Assembly (NCBI GenBank): GCA_025531455.1 | Contig: JAMYHL010000041.1 | Span: forward strand, 124,001 to 188,000 | DNA length: 64,000 bases | Reading direction: 5' to 3' | From: Apiotrichum sp. Y4204 | Taxonomy: Eukaryota > Basidiomycota > Tremellomycetes > Trichosporonales > Trichosporonaceae | Shown here: positions 33,912-45,541 of the stretch, piece after piece | How the letters are laid out: the number at the start of each line of letters is the position of its first letter | Position numbering within the stretch: the first letter of the stretch is position 1 | The notes under the pieces: generated by a model | Told to the model about the DNA's origin: nothing | Databases searched by the model: none | Seen by the model: the letters and a program-made list of their open reading frames with translations, nothing else | Position numbers and translations under genes: made by a program

Positions 33912-36896
33912 ATGTCCACCGCAGAGACCGAGACGGTACTCGCGGCGCTGCAGGCGCTGTACCACGACCCGAACGCGGACGCAAAGAAGAAGGCGAACGA
34001 GTGGCTCGAGGAGTTCCAGCACAGTGTGAGTATTACTATCGAGATCGGAGATGCAAGATCGGAGGGCGAGATGAGATGACATATGAGAGACATTTCCGAG
34101 TTCATGCTAACCCCACATAGCCTGAGGCATGGACAACATGCCACACGCTGCTTACCTCCTCTGCGGCACCGCTCGAAGGCCGCCTCTTCTCAGCACAGAC
34201 GCTCCGTGCAAAGGTACGTGCTCGCGGTGCGCGGTGTCCTCTAACGGCAGATTCTCTACGACCTGACTCAGCTGCCGCGCGATGCACTGCCGGCGCTGCG
34301 TGATTCGCTGCTTAGCGTGCTTGCGCCGCTGACTGCGCCGGGCGCGCCGGCCGGCTCGCGCGCCGTCCTCACTCAGCTCTGTCTCGCCCTGGCGGACCTC
34401 GCGCTCCAAATGCCGGAGTGGAACAATGTCGTGCAGAGCATGATTGAGCGGTTTGGGAAGGAGCCGGCCACTGTCGTTGTCCTGCTCCGCTTCCTTGGAT
34501 CTCTTGCTGAGGAGTCGCTTAACCCGCGCTTACCAGTGACTGTAAGGCGTTGTTTATGACATGCCGCTGACGCCCAGCTCGATGCGAGTGTGTTCGACGA
34601 CCTCATCACCGGCTCCGCACCGCATATCATCGAGGTGCTGAGCATGTACATCCAGGCTGACGGTGGGTGTGACTGGCCTACATCACTAACTCCAGGCCTC
34701 ACGATACCGATTCAGACGGAAATCTTCGAGACGCTGCGCAGCTGGTTGCGAGCAGGCGAGTTTCCGGTATCCGCGGTGGTGGCGAGCCCGCTCTTCCCGG
34801 CCATGTTCAGCGCGCTCGAGTCCGACCCGCTGTTCGACGCGGCGGTGGACGTCATATGCGACCTCATTCACGAGACACAGGAGGTGCACGACAACATGGA
34901 CGTCGTGCAGCAGATAATGCCGCGGGTGATAGCGCTGCGGCCAAAGCTCGACCAGCACACGGACGACGCAGACAGGATACGCGGGTACTGCCGCATCCTG
35001 TGCGAGGCGGGCGAGTGCTACGGCGACATCATTCGCATGCACCCCGCCGAGGCCTTCCCGCTTGTTGAGGCCATCATGGCGTGTACCGCGTACGACGACC
35101 TCGACATTGTCCCTATCACCTTCCAGTTCTGGTACATCCTCTCCGACATTCTCAGCCGCAGTGGTGGGCTGCAGCAGAACGAAAACTTTGCGCCGTATCT
35201 TGAAATCTACGCCCGGCTCCAGACCACCATCATCGGCCATCTCCACTTCCCCGGCGACAACGAGCAGCAGTCGCCTGCAGAACGCGACGAGTTCCGCACT
35301 TTCCGCCACCGTATGGGCGACACACTCAAGGACTGCTGCCAGGTGCTCGGCGCACCGGCGTGTCTCCGCCGTTCGTACGACATGGTTGTGGCAGCGATGA
35401 GCAAGCCGTCTCCCTCATGGCAGGAGATTGAGGCCCCACTGTTCTCTATGCGCAGCATGGGCGCAGAGGTCGACCCGAACGATGATGAGGTCATGCCGCA
35501 CATCATGGAGCTCCTCCCGCGCCTGCCGGACCACCCGCGCATTCGCTACGCCGCCATCCTCGTCATTTCGCGCTACACCCAGTGGATAGACCGCCACCCA
35601 CAGAACCTCGCATTCCAGCTCCAGTACATCTCGAGCGGGTTCGACATGGCCGAGGACGAAGTGTCTGCCGCGGCGGCCCAGGCAATGAAGTACATGTGCC
35701 AGGACTGCCGAGACCACCTCGTGCCCTTCCTTCCTCAGTTGCACACCTTTGTGACGTCTGTGGGTGAGAAGCTCGACCAGGCAGACATGGTTGAGGTGTG
35801 CGAGGCGATTGCGCACGTCATCACATCCCTGCCGGCGACCGAGGGCGCCGCCGCCCTTCAGCAATTTACTCAGCCGTTGATAGCGCTGATCGAGCGCGTG
35901 GCGAACGCGCCAGAGGAGGTACCCAGGCCGGAACTGCAGCGTGTGGCGGACGCGCTAGAGCAGCTCGATGCCTATCTTGCTGTTGTTCGCAAGCTCGACC
36001 CTGTTCCCGAGTCGTGCTACCCGACGGCCGCGCGCGTGTACTCTGTGATAGACGCCCTGTTGGCGCGCTACGCACGCATTTACTACATTTCCGAGCGCGT
36101 GGGCTCAATACTCCGCCGCGGACTCACTTTCTTCCCGCAAGCGGCACTCGAGCCTGTCGTCCAGCCCGTCCTCGCGCGTCTTTCCTCCTCCTTCGCGCAG
36201 ACCGGTTACGCGTCCTATCTCTGGATTACGGGCAAGGTCGCGACCAAGTTTGCGGACGTCGCACGGGCGCCGCGCGGCGAGGCGCTTGCGGCGCTCCTCA
36301 TCGGCGCATTCGAGAATGTCACCGCCACTCTCGCCGAGCTCCTCAAAGTCAAGAACGCCCTCGAGATCTCGGACGTCATGGACGACTATGTTCACTGCTT
36401 TTTGGCATACCTCCAGGCATTGCCACAGCGCGTGACAGCAAGCCCATCCTGCTCCCTCGCCGTATCCCACACTCTTGCCGCCCTCCTCTGCCCATCTCCG
36501 CAGACCATTCTCGTGTGCCTTGACACCCTCGTCCTCCTCGCGCCTACGCCGCAGGCGTTCGCGCAGTTCGCCGAGCCCCTCACTGCGCTCCTGCTGGACG
36601 GCGTCGTTCGGGGCCTCCCAGACGACGGCTTTGACCAAGTACCCACAATCCTCCGCGCAGTCTTCTCGTCCGTCCCCCCGGCAGACGCCGAGCGCTTCGC
36701 CACGGCTGCCCTTCAATCCATCCCGGGCAACATCTTGCCCGTCGCAGAAAAAACCAAGTTCGTCCAGGAACTCCACGCTTACCTCGCCGAACCGGGCAGC
36801 GACCGTCTCAAGACCGCCCTCATTGGCCTCCTCCGCTCCGCCCGTCGCGCCCGCGAACGTGGCCGCCAGAGCCGGAAATCGCTGGGTGCTGTTTAA
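33912..36896 (+). CDS. MTR10: nuclear import receptor, Mtr10/transportin-3 family importin-beta
   Basis: Karyopherin that imports SR-type RNA-binding proteins into the nucleus in a Ran-GTP-dependent way. Five exons (33912-34025, 34121-34213, 34251-34541, 34578-34662, 34696-36896) give 927 residues, close to human TNPO3 and slightly shorter than yeast Mtr10. The N-terminal importin-beta repeat (KKKANEWLEEFQHS, then PEAWTTCHTLL) and the Xpo1-like block (LRAKILYDLTQLP...LTQLCLALADLALQMPEW) are diagnostic. The remainder is continuous HEAT-repeat helices, for example WYILSDILSRSGG, FRHRMGDTLKDCCQVLG and YAAILVISRYTQWI. The basic tail RRARERGRQSRKS ends the protein. All intron phases agree. The start ATG follows a CAACAAC-rich leader. 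Confidence 0.93.
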
Positions 36897-38898
36897 GCCC
36901 CTTAGTCTTGTCGCTTTCCGGCTTATTCTATCGGATCCCGGCTCTAGCTCTGGCTCTGACCTGCGTCCAGCCAGTTCTCGTCTCACTGCATCATCACCAC
37001 CACCATCGCGACAACTATGCCCACTATTCATTAGACCATCGCTGCTAGACGTAGAGGAGGAGATGGAGCATTATTATTTATTGTTTTCCTTTTGTCATGT
37101 CCGTATGCATAGGTTCCGGAGTGCGCTTTCGCGGGAGTTACGACAACGCGTTCCCCTGCCGTTCAGACAGCGAGTCTCTGAAATGCTCCGAGGCTGTCAA
37201 GGCCAGATGTCTGTGAAGAAGGTGTCTGGTATGGGCTGCGGACCGACCAAGTTCAACCTCACAATCGGCGTCGAGACAGCCACTCGCTACAGTAACAGTG
37301 TCCTCCCAAGTGTGTCGTGATTACTCTCATGGCTGTTAAGGTGTCGCCCGCATCGGCTGGTGTGTGATATGGGGGCATGTTGGTCGGTCTCAGTGGGACA
37401 ACCTGTCCGGCACCGGATAATTCAGTGTCGATTCCTTCCATGTTGAGGTGCGGTCTTGGAGTGTTTTGTCCACCGTGTAGCGGACATGAACGCCTTAAGG
37501 CCTCTCTGCTCATGTCTGTGACCATGTCGAATAAACTGCTCGTCCCCTCTCAGAGCGCAGGTTCTTGTGGAGACATTCCTGCCTTCAACTGGCCACGGAT
37601 TTCTCCTTGTTATTCTGAGTTCCTCCGCCTTTCACCGTCGTGTTCCTCTAGTTTCAACAGTCAACAATGACCAGGGTATCCAACCGGGGCGAAACTTCTG
37701 GAGTGTGTCACCCGTACGCCTCGGCCTTGACAGACTTGATAAACTTCCCAGGAATCTTAAGACAAGCGGCCATGACCCCAGGGTGGTTGCCGAGACGCCA
37801 GCGACTTTTCCAAACGTGCTGATAGAGCAATCTGGCCCTTGTGACCATAAACTCCAGTCTCCTCATTTTCACCATCTGCCACATGCCACAATGTGTCACA
37901 GCCACGCACTGTGAGCTCACTGCGCGAGACCTCGTGGCGCCACGAGCTCGCAATTCTCATACCATAGGGCACTTGAATTCATGAGACTCAGCACACAAGC
38001 AAACCGCAGCACGCAGAGTGCCGCTGGCTCGCCTGGAGTCAAGTCCTGTGTGATGTGGGATACTCCCAGAGTCGGAGAGCATGTCCATGATGCGCGGCGG
38101 CAGTCTCCACTCCAGCGGCAACAAGTGGACGCGTGGACGCCGCACCGTCGCGGGGTAACGCGGACACGGTGTACAGCGACGCCGCCTCGTCGCGACGCGC
38201 GCCACATACCCCGCGACGAGCACATCGTGAAGTCACTGTGGGAATCGGAGTCGGAATGTATGTGTCACCAATTCACGACGTGCGTGCATGTGGCACGATG
38301 GTCAATGGAGATGCTATACAATGGCACAAGTATGCGGTCGTCCGGGGCATGCGGAAGCTGTACTGACTGATTCGGGCTCGTTGCCGTAGAGGACAGAAAG
38401 CGGGCCTAAGCAACACTTGTCGTGGCTGGCCAAGTTTGCAACACCGCGGAAATGGCGCGCGCGGCGAGCGGATGGCGGGCAGTGTTCTCGTAATCCCGAA
38501 AATGGATCTCAGCTCGGTGATCAAACCGCGGTGTTTCGATACCACAATTGTAGTCGTGGTCGTCAACATGGAACATTGACATCAACCACATAACATACAA
38601 CCCCTCCCAGCCCCGCATAGTTGATCCGCATCACATGATCTGCAAGTCGCGTTACGCATATCATGCACCAGGGGAGCCAATCGTGATTGCGCGCTAGTGG
38701 TTCTGCAGGTACGGGGTGTGCCTGGGCGCACTACTGAATCGATCTTCTTGTTTGCGACCCAAGATCCAAAATGGGGAGCGGGTATCATCGCATTGCTGGA
38801 TTGCGGGAAAGTTGCAGCAGAAGTTAGAGACATGCATACACCTGTCCTCAACGGGTACCTATTCGGCAGTGATAGACGCTCCTTGCCCCCGAACACAG
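36897..38898. other. intergenic, no gene seen
   Basis: 3' side of the importin gene and flank of the tRNA. Short open frames only; none shows motifs or splice continuity. Confidence 0.55.
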
Positions 38899-38970
38899 GC
38901 CCCGTTAGCTCAGTGGTAGAGCGTGTCACTAGTAATGACAAGGTCAGTCGTTCAAGTCGGCTACGGGGCA
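38899..38970 (+). tRNA. tRNA-Thr (anticodon AGU)
   Basis: A full cloverleaf without intron can be drawn. The acceptor stem is GCCCCGT/ACGGGGC with discriminator A. The D arm is GCTC-AGTGGTA-GAGC. The anticodon stem TGTCA/TGACA closes the loop CTAGTAA, giving anticodon AGT, which reads ACU and, as inosine, ACC. The variable loop is AGGTC, and the T arm AGTCG-TTCAAGT-CGGCT has one U-G pair. Box A-like (TAGCTCAGTGG) and box B-like (GTTCAAGTC) promoter elements are internal. The T loop is TTCAAGT. Confidence 0.93.
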
Positions 38971-41764
38971 ATGAGTGTTCGGATTCGCACGCGGACCGAT
39001 CGTGTTCTTTTTTGAGACTGTCCGTAGATCTGTGTATCTGTAGTTACATGGTTTATCGGGCAGCGTGATCTGCGCCGCGCCTTTGTGGCCTTGTGTGTCG
39101 TCGGAGCCGACACTCTGCTTCTCGCGCCGATCATTGGGGCCTAGCTTGCTTCTGGCTCGTTGATCAGTTATTCTGGGCCAGACTAACGCCAGCGTGACGA
39201 TCCACTGCCACAAGGTCATGGCGGGCCCAAGCGGAGATCAGCGCCATCGAGGAGCCCAAAGGACCTCAGCCACACTCTCGAGGCACCCCAAGCTCAGCAA
39301 GCTGCAAAGCCCGCTCGACTCTCGATCAGAGAGCTATGTAACAACCGCAAACAGACCGAAAAGCCGACAGCCGATAGGAAGCTAGGAAGCGAACGCAGAA
39401 TGCAGGGCGGAAAGAACAATATACGGAGAAGAAAAGGATGCGAGCGCCACATGAAGGGAAAGCTAGGACAGTAAAGGTCGCGCCCTGTCGCGCGCCCTGC
39501 CAAGGTGTGGGCTGGCGTCATTGCTACGACCGTGAGACCAAGGGCCACGATGGACAGGAGCATGTGAAGCACGCAGAGAAGGCGATCAGGTGCAGCGCGC
39601 AAGCCAGCTCCGTGGGCGTCGGGGCAGCGGGGCCACTCATTGAGCGCCGCTTCGGCCGGCGTCGCTATCAAAAAAAGAGGGTGAAGGTGGGAGAGGCGGC
39701 GTGCGGCCGAGGACGTGCGCAGTCCTCGGCGAGCAGAAGGACAGTTTGTCCGCGCCGCCCCCCATCTGCTCCCAGCATCCTCGACTTCGCGCCTTCTGGT
39801 CTTCGGGCGTGATGCTGTCGCATACTGTATTGTCGCGTTTTCAAGCTTTTTCAACCGCAAGGGCGGCGTATGTGCACGGGGGGCCACTTTGAGCTTGATT
39901 GGTCCTTGGAGCCCAACTCTGCTTCGGCTCGGGCCGGGAGAACGCGTCAAAAAAGCAAAGGGAACATTGCACAAAGCAAAGGCACTGCCGGCACTGCCGC
40001 CGTGGGGCAGGTCGCGTCATACTCCCAGATTACGTCGGCCTGGGAGCTTGCCTCGGAGACCTCCGTCTGCCATTCTGTATGATCTCGGCGGCATGCAACT
40101 GATACTGTAGTAGTTGTGCACACGACAGCTTCATAGGTGTCACCATGTCTCTCAAAGTTCACCAACTCTTACACCCAATGATCCAATGAGCGTGTCGGCC
40201 GAAACACTGTGCCGTGCCTGGTAACCTTCCGCCTTCTCAGAAGGTGTTTTCTTTTCTATGAGGTTTATTTTAGCTTTCTCAGCGCTCTTGTCTTCATTGG
40301 CCATTGGCGTGCTCGCGCTCGCGTTCGGCGCATTGACTTGTGACTGGGCCTTCTTTCTCATCAGCGACGGTGGCAGGTGGGCTGGGAGTGCTGGGATGGG
40401 CTGGCGTGTCTGTCTCTATTCATTCCATGAATCGGCCGAGCCACGAACCATTCAGCCAGCCGTGCCCAGCCTGCTCGGTCTTCCGAGCCGTGGCGCGTCG
40501 CGAGTGAACGCCGCAGATCCCAGGCGCCATGTGAGACCGCGTTTGCGTAGCTGTTTTGGAGCTCTAGTTTGCGTTTGGTACCCCAACGGATCAACGGAGA
40601 CGATGCATGCCCCGAGAGGACGACATTGGAGAGGGCACGAGAGGGAAAAGGGGCGGTCTGATACACCCGACGTTGTGACTCCCTGCCCTCCCTGGAAACT
40701 GAAATCCTGGCTCAGCCGGCTCAGCTGGTTCTCAGAGAGATCAGAGAGATCAGAGCGACTAGAGAGGAGAGAGAGAGAGAGACCTGAATTCCTAAAGCCA
40801 CAGGCGACAGGGGGCGACATCCGGCGACATGCTTGCTCCCGCCATCTGCCTCGCGCCTCTCAGGTTCACCGTCTTGGGGTGTTCTGCCTTACCCTATCCT
40901 TTGTACGTGACCACCTTGTTGTCTGTTTTTTAAGCTTGCCATCGGGCCTGCCGGCCCTGTCCTCTGTACTTTGTACTGAGCTCTTACACGGACAACACAC
41001 CTCTCACTTGGCCCACACCGCCAGAGGGTACTGCTGTCTCGCGTGCCTTTGTGGCTACCCGTGGTGGCTGCCGCCAAGGGTGGCTGCCATGTTTGGAGCA
41101 GCTTTCGCTCTCTTGGCTCCGATGATCAATGTCCTGCCTTTTTGCGGCCATTTTTTTTTTTCTTTTCTTTTTGCATCCAGCATGCAAATTGGAAGATGAG
41201 GTGAAAGAACAGAGGAAGATGCCCAGTAGCCCAGTAGTGCTTGCAGTGTTCTAACTATGGTTGTACTGCAGCCAAAGGGGAGGCGGGGCAAGTGAGTGAT
41301 CAGAGAGACAGAGAGAGAGAGAGAGACAGAGAGTGACCGACCCAGACCGACCGAATGAATACGCACACCCCCTTCGCTCCCTCGCTCCCTCTCCCTCGGA
41401 CCTTCTCCCTCGCTTTCTCGCTCTCTGCCCTGTCCTTTCCTGGCAACTAGCACGCAGCTTCTGGGGAGCAAACCCATCGCACAGGATCACAGGACAGTAA
41501 CACCACCCACAAGCATTTGTGCATGCATATTCAAGTGCACAACTCTGTTTTCTTTCAATTGTATATCATCTCTTGTCGTCGGTCACTCCTTTACTCCCCC
41601 CTCCCCCACTCTCTCTTGCACGTCTGCAGTCCCGTCCCGTCCCGTCCCCGCCTTCCCTTCGGACTTCGACACCGCTACCCACGATCAACGGACCCGCCTA
41701 CCGGACACGCAGCGAGCACCTCCGCCCCCACGCTCTCTACCTCCACACTCCCTTCCTTCTCACC
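38971..41764. other. 2.8 kb gene-free stretch with GA/CT-rich runs
   Basis: No gene is supported. A 313-codon plus frame (40258-41199) and a 69-codon minus frame (40152-40361) were considered and rejected. Purine repeats (gagagatcagagagatcagag, 40735-40785; cagagagagaga near 41300-41340) and CT-rich runs (41380-41430 and 41590-41660) precede the ThuA gene. A TACTGTAG copy lies at 40103-40110. Confidence 0.5.
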
Positions 41765-43488
41765 ATGCTCTTCATCACGCCGCTCCTCGCCGCGCTTCTC
41801 GCCGCGCCTGCGCACGCCGAGCCCCGCCCCGTCTCCGTGTACGAGACGGGCGGCACCCCCCGCGTGCTCGTATACACCCGCACCGCCGGGTTCCGGCACG
41901 ACTCGATCCCCACCGCCATCGAGGTGCTCAAGCAGCAGCAGCAGACGTATGGCCTCAGCTTCGACTTTACCGAGTGAGTTCGGACGTCATGGTGCCGGAG
42001 CGCGGAGACTTTGTGATGAGAGGGAATGTGATCGCGTTGTGGGGTGGAGAAAGGGACGGTGGCAGGAACGGACGGCGGTGGATCTGATAGAAAGGCTGGC
42101 TTTCGAAAAGAGGGCTGGTCCAGGTGGTGTGGCCCGAGCGTTGATGGTCGCATGCTGGTACTCAAACGCGGCCGAAAAGGACTCTTCTCCAATCTGAGAA
42201 GCTCAGAAGCCACCCAATGAATCCTGCTCCGACCCGGATGTTCTGCCCATCGGACTACGCGCTTACATCCAGGGACCCCTACATGTTCGTTGACGACACG
42301 CTCAAGACGTACGACGGCATAATGTTCATCTCGACCACCGAGGAAGGTGAGTAGCGTGAGGTGGTCACCGAGGGTCGCGGTGCGTGGACGGGCGATCGTT
42401 GGGCGCTGTGCGTGATGCATACGACGCGCACAGATCGCAAAAGAGTGTCGCGAGGTGGTCGCGGTTTGTCGCGTCGTCGCGGCGGCTGTTTGACGGCTGT
42501 TTTGGGTGGAGTCTCGTGATCATACGCGACCGAGTGCATTGGGCGCGGCGCCCAAGGCTCCGTGCCCCGACGTTTTCCTTTTTCGCGTTGCGCCCAGTTT
42601 TCACCATTACTGCCGTGTTGCCCCCTGCGTATTCCCCAATCCCGCGATCCCGTACCAGTGATCCCGCACCCCACAAGCAAATGCCCCGCAATGGATGTTA
42701 ACGGCAGTCCTCAACTGGGACCAGCAAGGCGCGCTCGAGCGCTGGCTCCAGTCTGGTGGTAACTTCATGGGCGTGCACGCCGCCTCGGCATGCCTGTACC
42801 ACGACGAAAGCTACCATGGCGCCCTCGGAGCTTACTTCAACTACCACCCGTACTTCCAGCCTGCGACATTCACGCGCATCGACAACAACCACCCGTCAAC
42901 GGCTCATCTGCAGACAGGTGGACGTACCCTGAGGAGGTCTACTTCTTCACTCAGGACCCGCGGGACGCTGGCGCAACCGTCGTGCTGACCGTCGATGAGA
43001 CGAGCTTCCAGAACCCCAACGGCGACCCCTCTGCTAGCCAGCCCCACCCGATTGCGTGGTACATGGAGAGCCCGAAAAGCGCACAGCCTCTGCAGAAGGG
43101 TGCGCCAAAGACTGGCCGCTCATTCTACACTGCGCTCGGCCACTCGAGCGAGAGTGAGTACATATGCGTGACATCGCGCCAAGATTGTCCCACTGACACC
43201 CCAGTCTGGCACGACGAGACATTCATTCAGCACGCACTGAATGGCCTGACCTGGGCGCTGGACGGCGCGAGCACAAAGGCGTACAACGTAGGCATCATCG
43301 GCAACCAGTCTGTCTGGGTCCCGCCAAAGCCCAAGACCACAAGCCTCCCGACCGGCCCGACCAAAACCCAGCCCGTAGCGGGTGGTCTTGCCAACGAGTC
43401 GCAGAAGAGCGCGGCAGGCCGCATCGTCGCACCATTCGCCGGCGCCGCCGCCCTTGTTCTCGGCGCCTGTACCGCCGCGTTCCTTTAA
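41765..43488 (+). CDS. secreted, GPI-type ThuA-like domain protein (frame interrupted)
   Basis: Four exons (41765-41973, 42273-42346, 42708-43153, 43205-43488). Residues 1-18 form a signal peptide (MLFITPLLAALLAAPAHA). The ThuA-like (class-I amidotransferase-type) fold shows RVLVYTRTAGFRHDSI, YDGIMFISTTEE, LERWLQSGGNFMGVHAAS, RWTYPEEVYFF and GRSFYTALGHSSE. The C-terminus AAGRIVAPFAGAAALVLGACTAAFL is 25 residues of small and hydrophobic type, suited to a GPI signal. The exons sum to 1013 nt, one short of a multiple of three. The frame shifts near 42912-42922, between HPSTAHL and DRWTYPEE. A 70 nt in-frame intron could hide this, but it would remove conserved residues. Two introns (299 and 361 nt) are long. 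Domain function in fungi is unknown; a cell-wall or sugar-related role is inference. Confidence 0.8.
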
Positions 43489-45541
43489 GCACCCTCGGCC
43501 CAAACCGTGCCCGATACCGAATAGCGTCCCCTATTCTATTCTATATACCCGTTTGCGAATTCCGACACCCCCATGGACACTCCCTCCTCCGCCGAACACT
43601 GATGATCATTTCGCGACTAGTTAAATAATTTGTAGTGTAACTACGGGGCCGCCAGTGCGGACATGCAATGCAGCTGATTTAGGATCTGGGCTAAGGGGCC
43701 CCGGGGGGTAGGGCAAGCAGTGCCGTCCGTAAATCTACACTACGCTTACATTTGTACTGTAGTGGTCTTGAGAGAGACTCGCCGTGGACAATGTGCTGCA
43801 GAATGGGCCAGCATATCCTCAAATGAGATTAACAAGACGGGGACAACGGGCACAACTTTGCCAAGTCCGTAGACGATGTTACCGCCGAGCACACCTTGGC
43901 GACGACGGTTCAGATCTGCGCTCGTGGTCCATGGCTGCCAATGGAACTCTCCTTCCACACGGTTCGGTCAAAGCCTATCAACGCAATGTTGGGGTGAGTA
44001 CCGAGGACAGGGATAATAGGAGGTGGATGGCAATCGCGTCAAACACCAGTCGCTGTCCACGACCAGGAACTACCCCTCGTCGTCCACAGCCCAAGTGCCT
44101 GAGTCGCATGACTTGTGACCTGTGACCCTGTCAGCTCTGCAGAGCCGCACCTCCAGCTAAGGAGGAGAAAGGAACGTTTCGAGCGACCGTGACGGGCACG
44201 AGGACCTAATAGCTTGAAGCAGGCCGATACGCTAGTGAATTGGTCTCCTGACATTCGAGGGTACTGGAGAACTTGTGCGTAAGCAGCGGATCATCGCTGC
44301 TTTCTACTTGTTGCGAGTCTTAAATTGCCACCACGGCGGTGTGAGCTTGAATGCACTTGATGGTGCACTTTTGTACGACCCATTGTTGGCTGCAGCTTTG
44401 ACGAGTGGTCATGCATTTGAGGTTGGCGGTCGAAGCGATAATGCTTGCTTCAACTGATATTGTTTGGTCAGTCTTGGGTTGGCACGCAGCGCATGATCGA
44501 CGACCGCAGAAATGATCGAAATGATCTGGCTCAAGAAGCATGCATTTGAGAGTCGGCCCGGCGGTCCCACTCTCAAACGCATGGTCCGGGCGCAGAGGCG
44601 CCAGGGATGCGTTTGGCCAGGCGAGTTCGAGGTTGGAGTTATGAGCTCAAGCAGCCGTAAGCCCTGGTTACGTCCTGATCTAAGAGCATCTCTGACAATG
44701 TCCTGGGATGCCCGCCTGTATCGAGATCTTACCTGTTTTCTTGCCTGTATGACTCATGAGCTATCGAGCTCATCGACGATTGTCACTCGTGTCGCGTGCC
44801 GAGCACAGTGTGGGCACGATACCGACACGTTGCGGGACTGAAACGCTAAATACCAACTGGTGGGGAATGCCGCTCTGTGACGTTGTCTGATGGCGGCGGA
44901 AGCAACAATGTGGAACCAAAGAACCTAGAACAGGTTCAGCCGGTTCAGAACAATGGCTGGCAAGTGGCCCAAGTGTGGTCATCGCCGGTCATCGAGGGTC
45001 ATTCGTGGTCAGCTGCTCATTGTTCCAAGCCAAGAATGGATCGAGAGTGGAGTGTCAGCCAGTGGTGAACAGCACGCATCGACCACACAATGTACGCCCC
45101 CCCCCCCCCCCCATGGTGGCTTCGGAGCGCATTTTGTGTTCATACATTGTTACCCAACCACACAATCACCTCAGGACTGAACACGATTCGACGCCCCACC
45201 CACGTTGAAGTAGCTAGTCCAGCGTCCAGCTCGTACCGGTCGGATCACAGCCTGGCCGGGCTGGAGAACACATTGCACCGCCAGGCTTGCCATTGTGGAC
45301 TTTGTCATTGTGGACTGCGTGACAGAGATACGAAGAATCGAGATACTGTCCTGATCTCCACACCGAGAGGTATTCGGGGTGAGGCTCCAGGTCGACTCCG
45401 ATATCGACTGTCGTGTCACCACTCTATCATCCTAACCGTCCCATTCCCGTATCGCTAGCGAGATACGGTAAGACAAGCACTCCTTCGGTCATCACTCCGC
45501 TCCGTCCACCGTCCACCGGCCGCGCTGGCAGCTAGACCAGC
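43489..45541. other. 2 kb intergenic stretch, no gene seen
   Basis: Holds TACTGTAG at 43755-43762 and a run of 16 C at 45097-45112. Only short open frames are present. Confidence 0.55.
45097..45112. repeat. poly-C run (16 bases)
   Basis: A simple homopolymer, intergenic; its length is likely to vary. Confidence 0.9.

Noticed and set aside
40152..40361. 69-codon Lys/Ala-rich frame on the minus strand
   Set aside because: It overlaps the above, uses AT-type codons unlike the other genes here, and has no splice-linked continuation.
40258..41199. 313-codon frame beginning with a signal-peptide-like stretch
   Set aside because: Only the first 30 codons look hydrophobic; the rest passes through GA and T repeats and lacks motifs. 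A chance frame is more likely.
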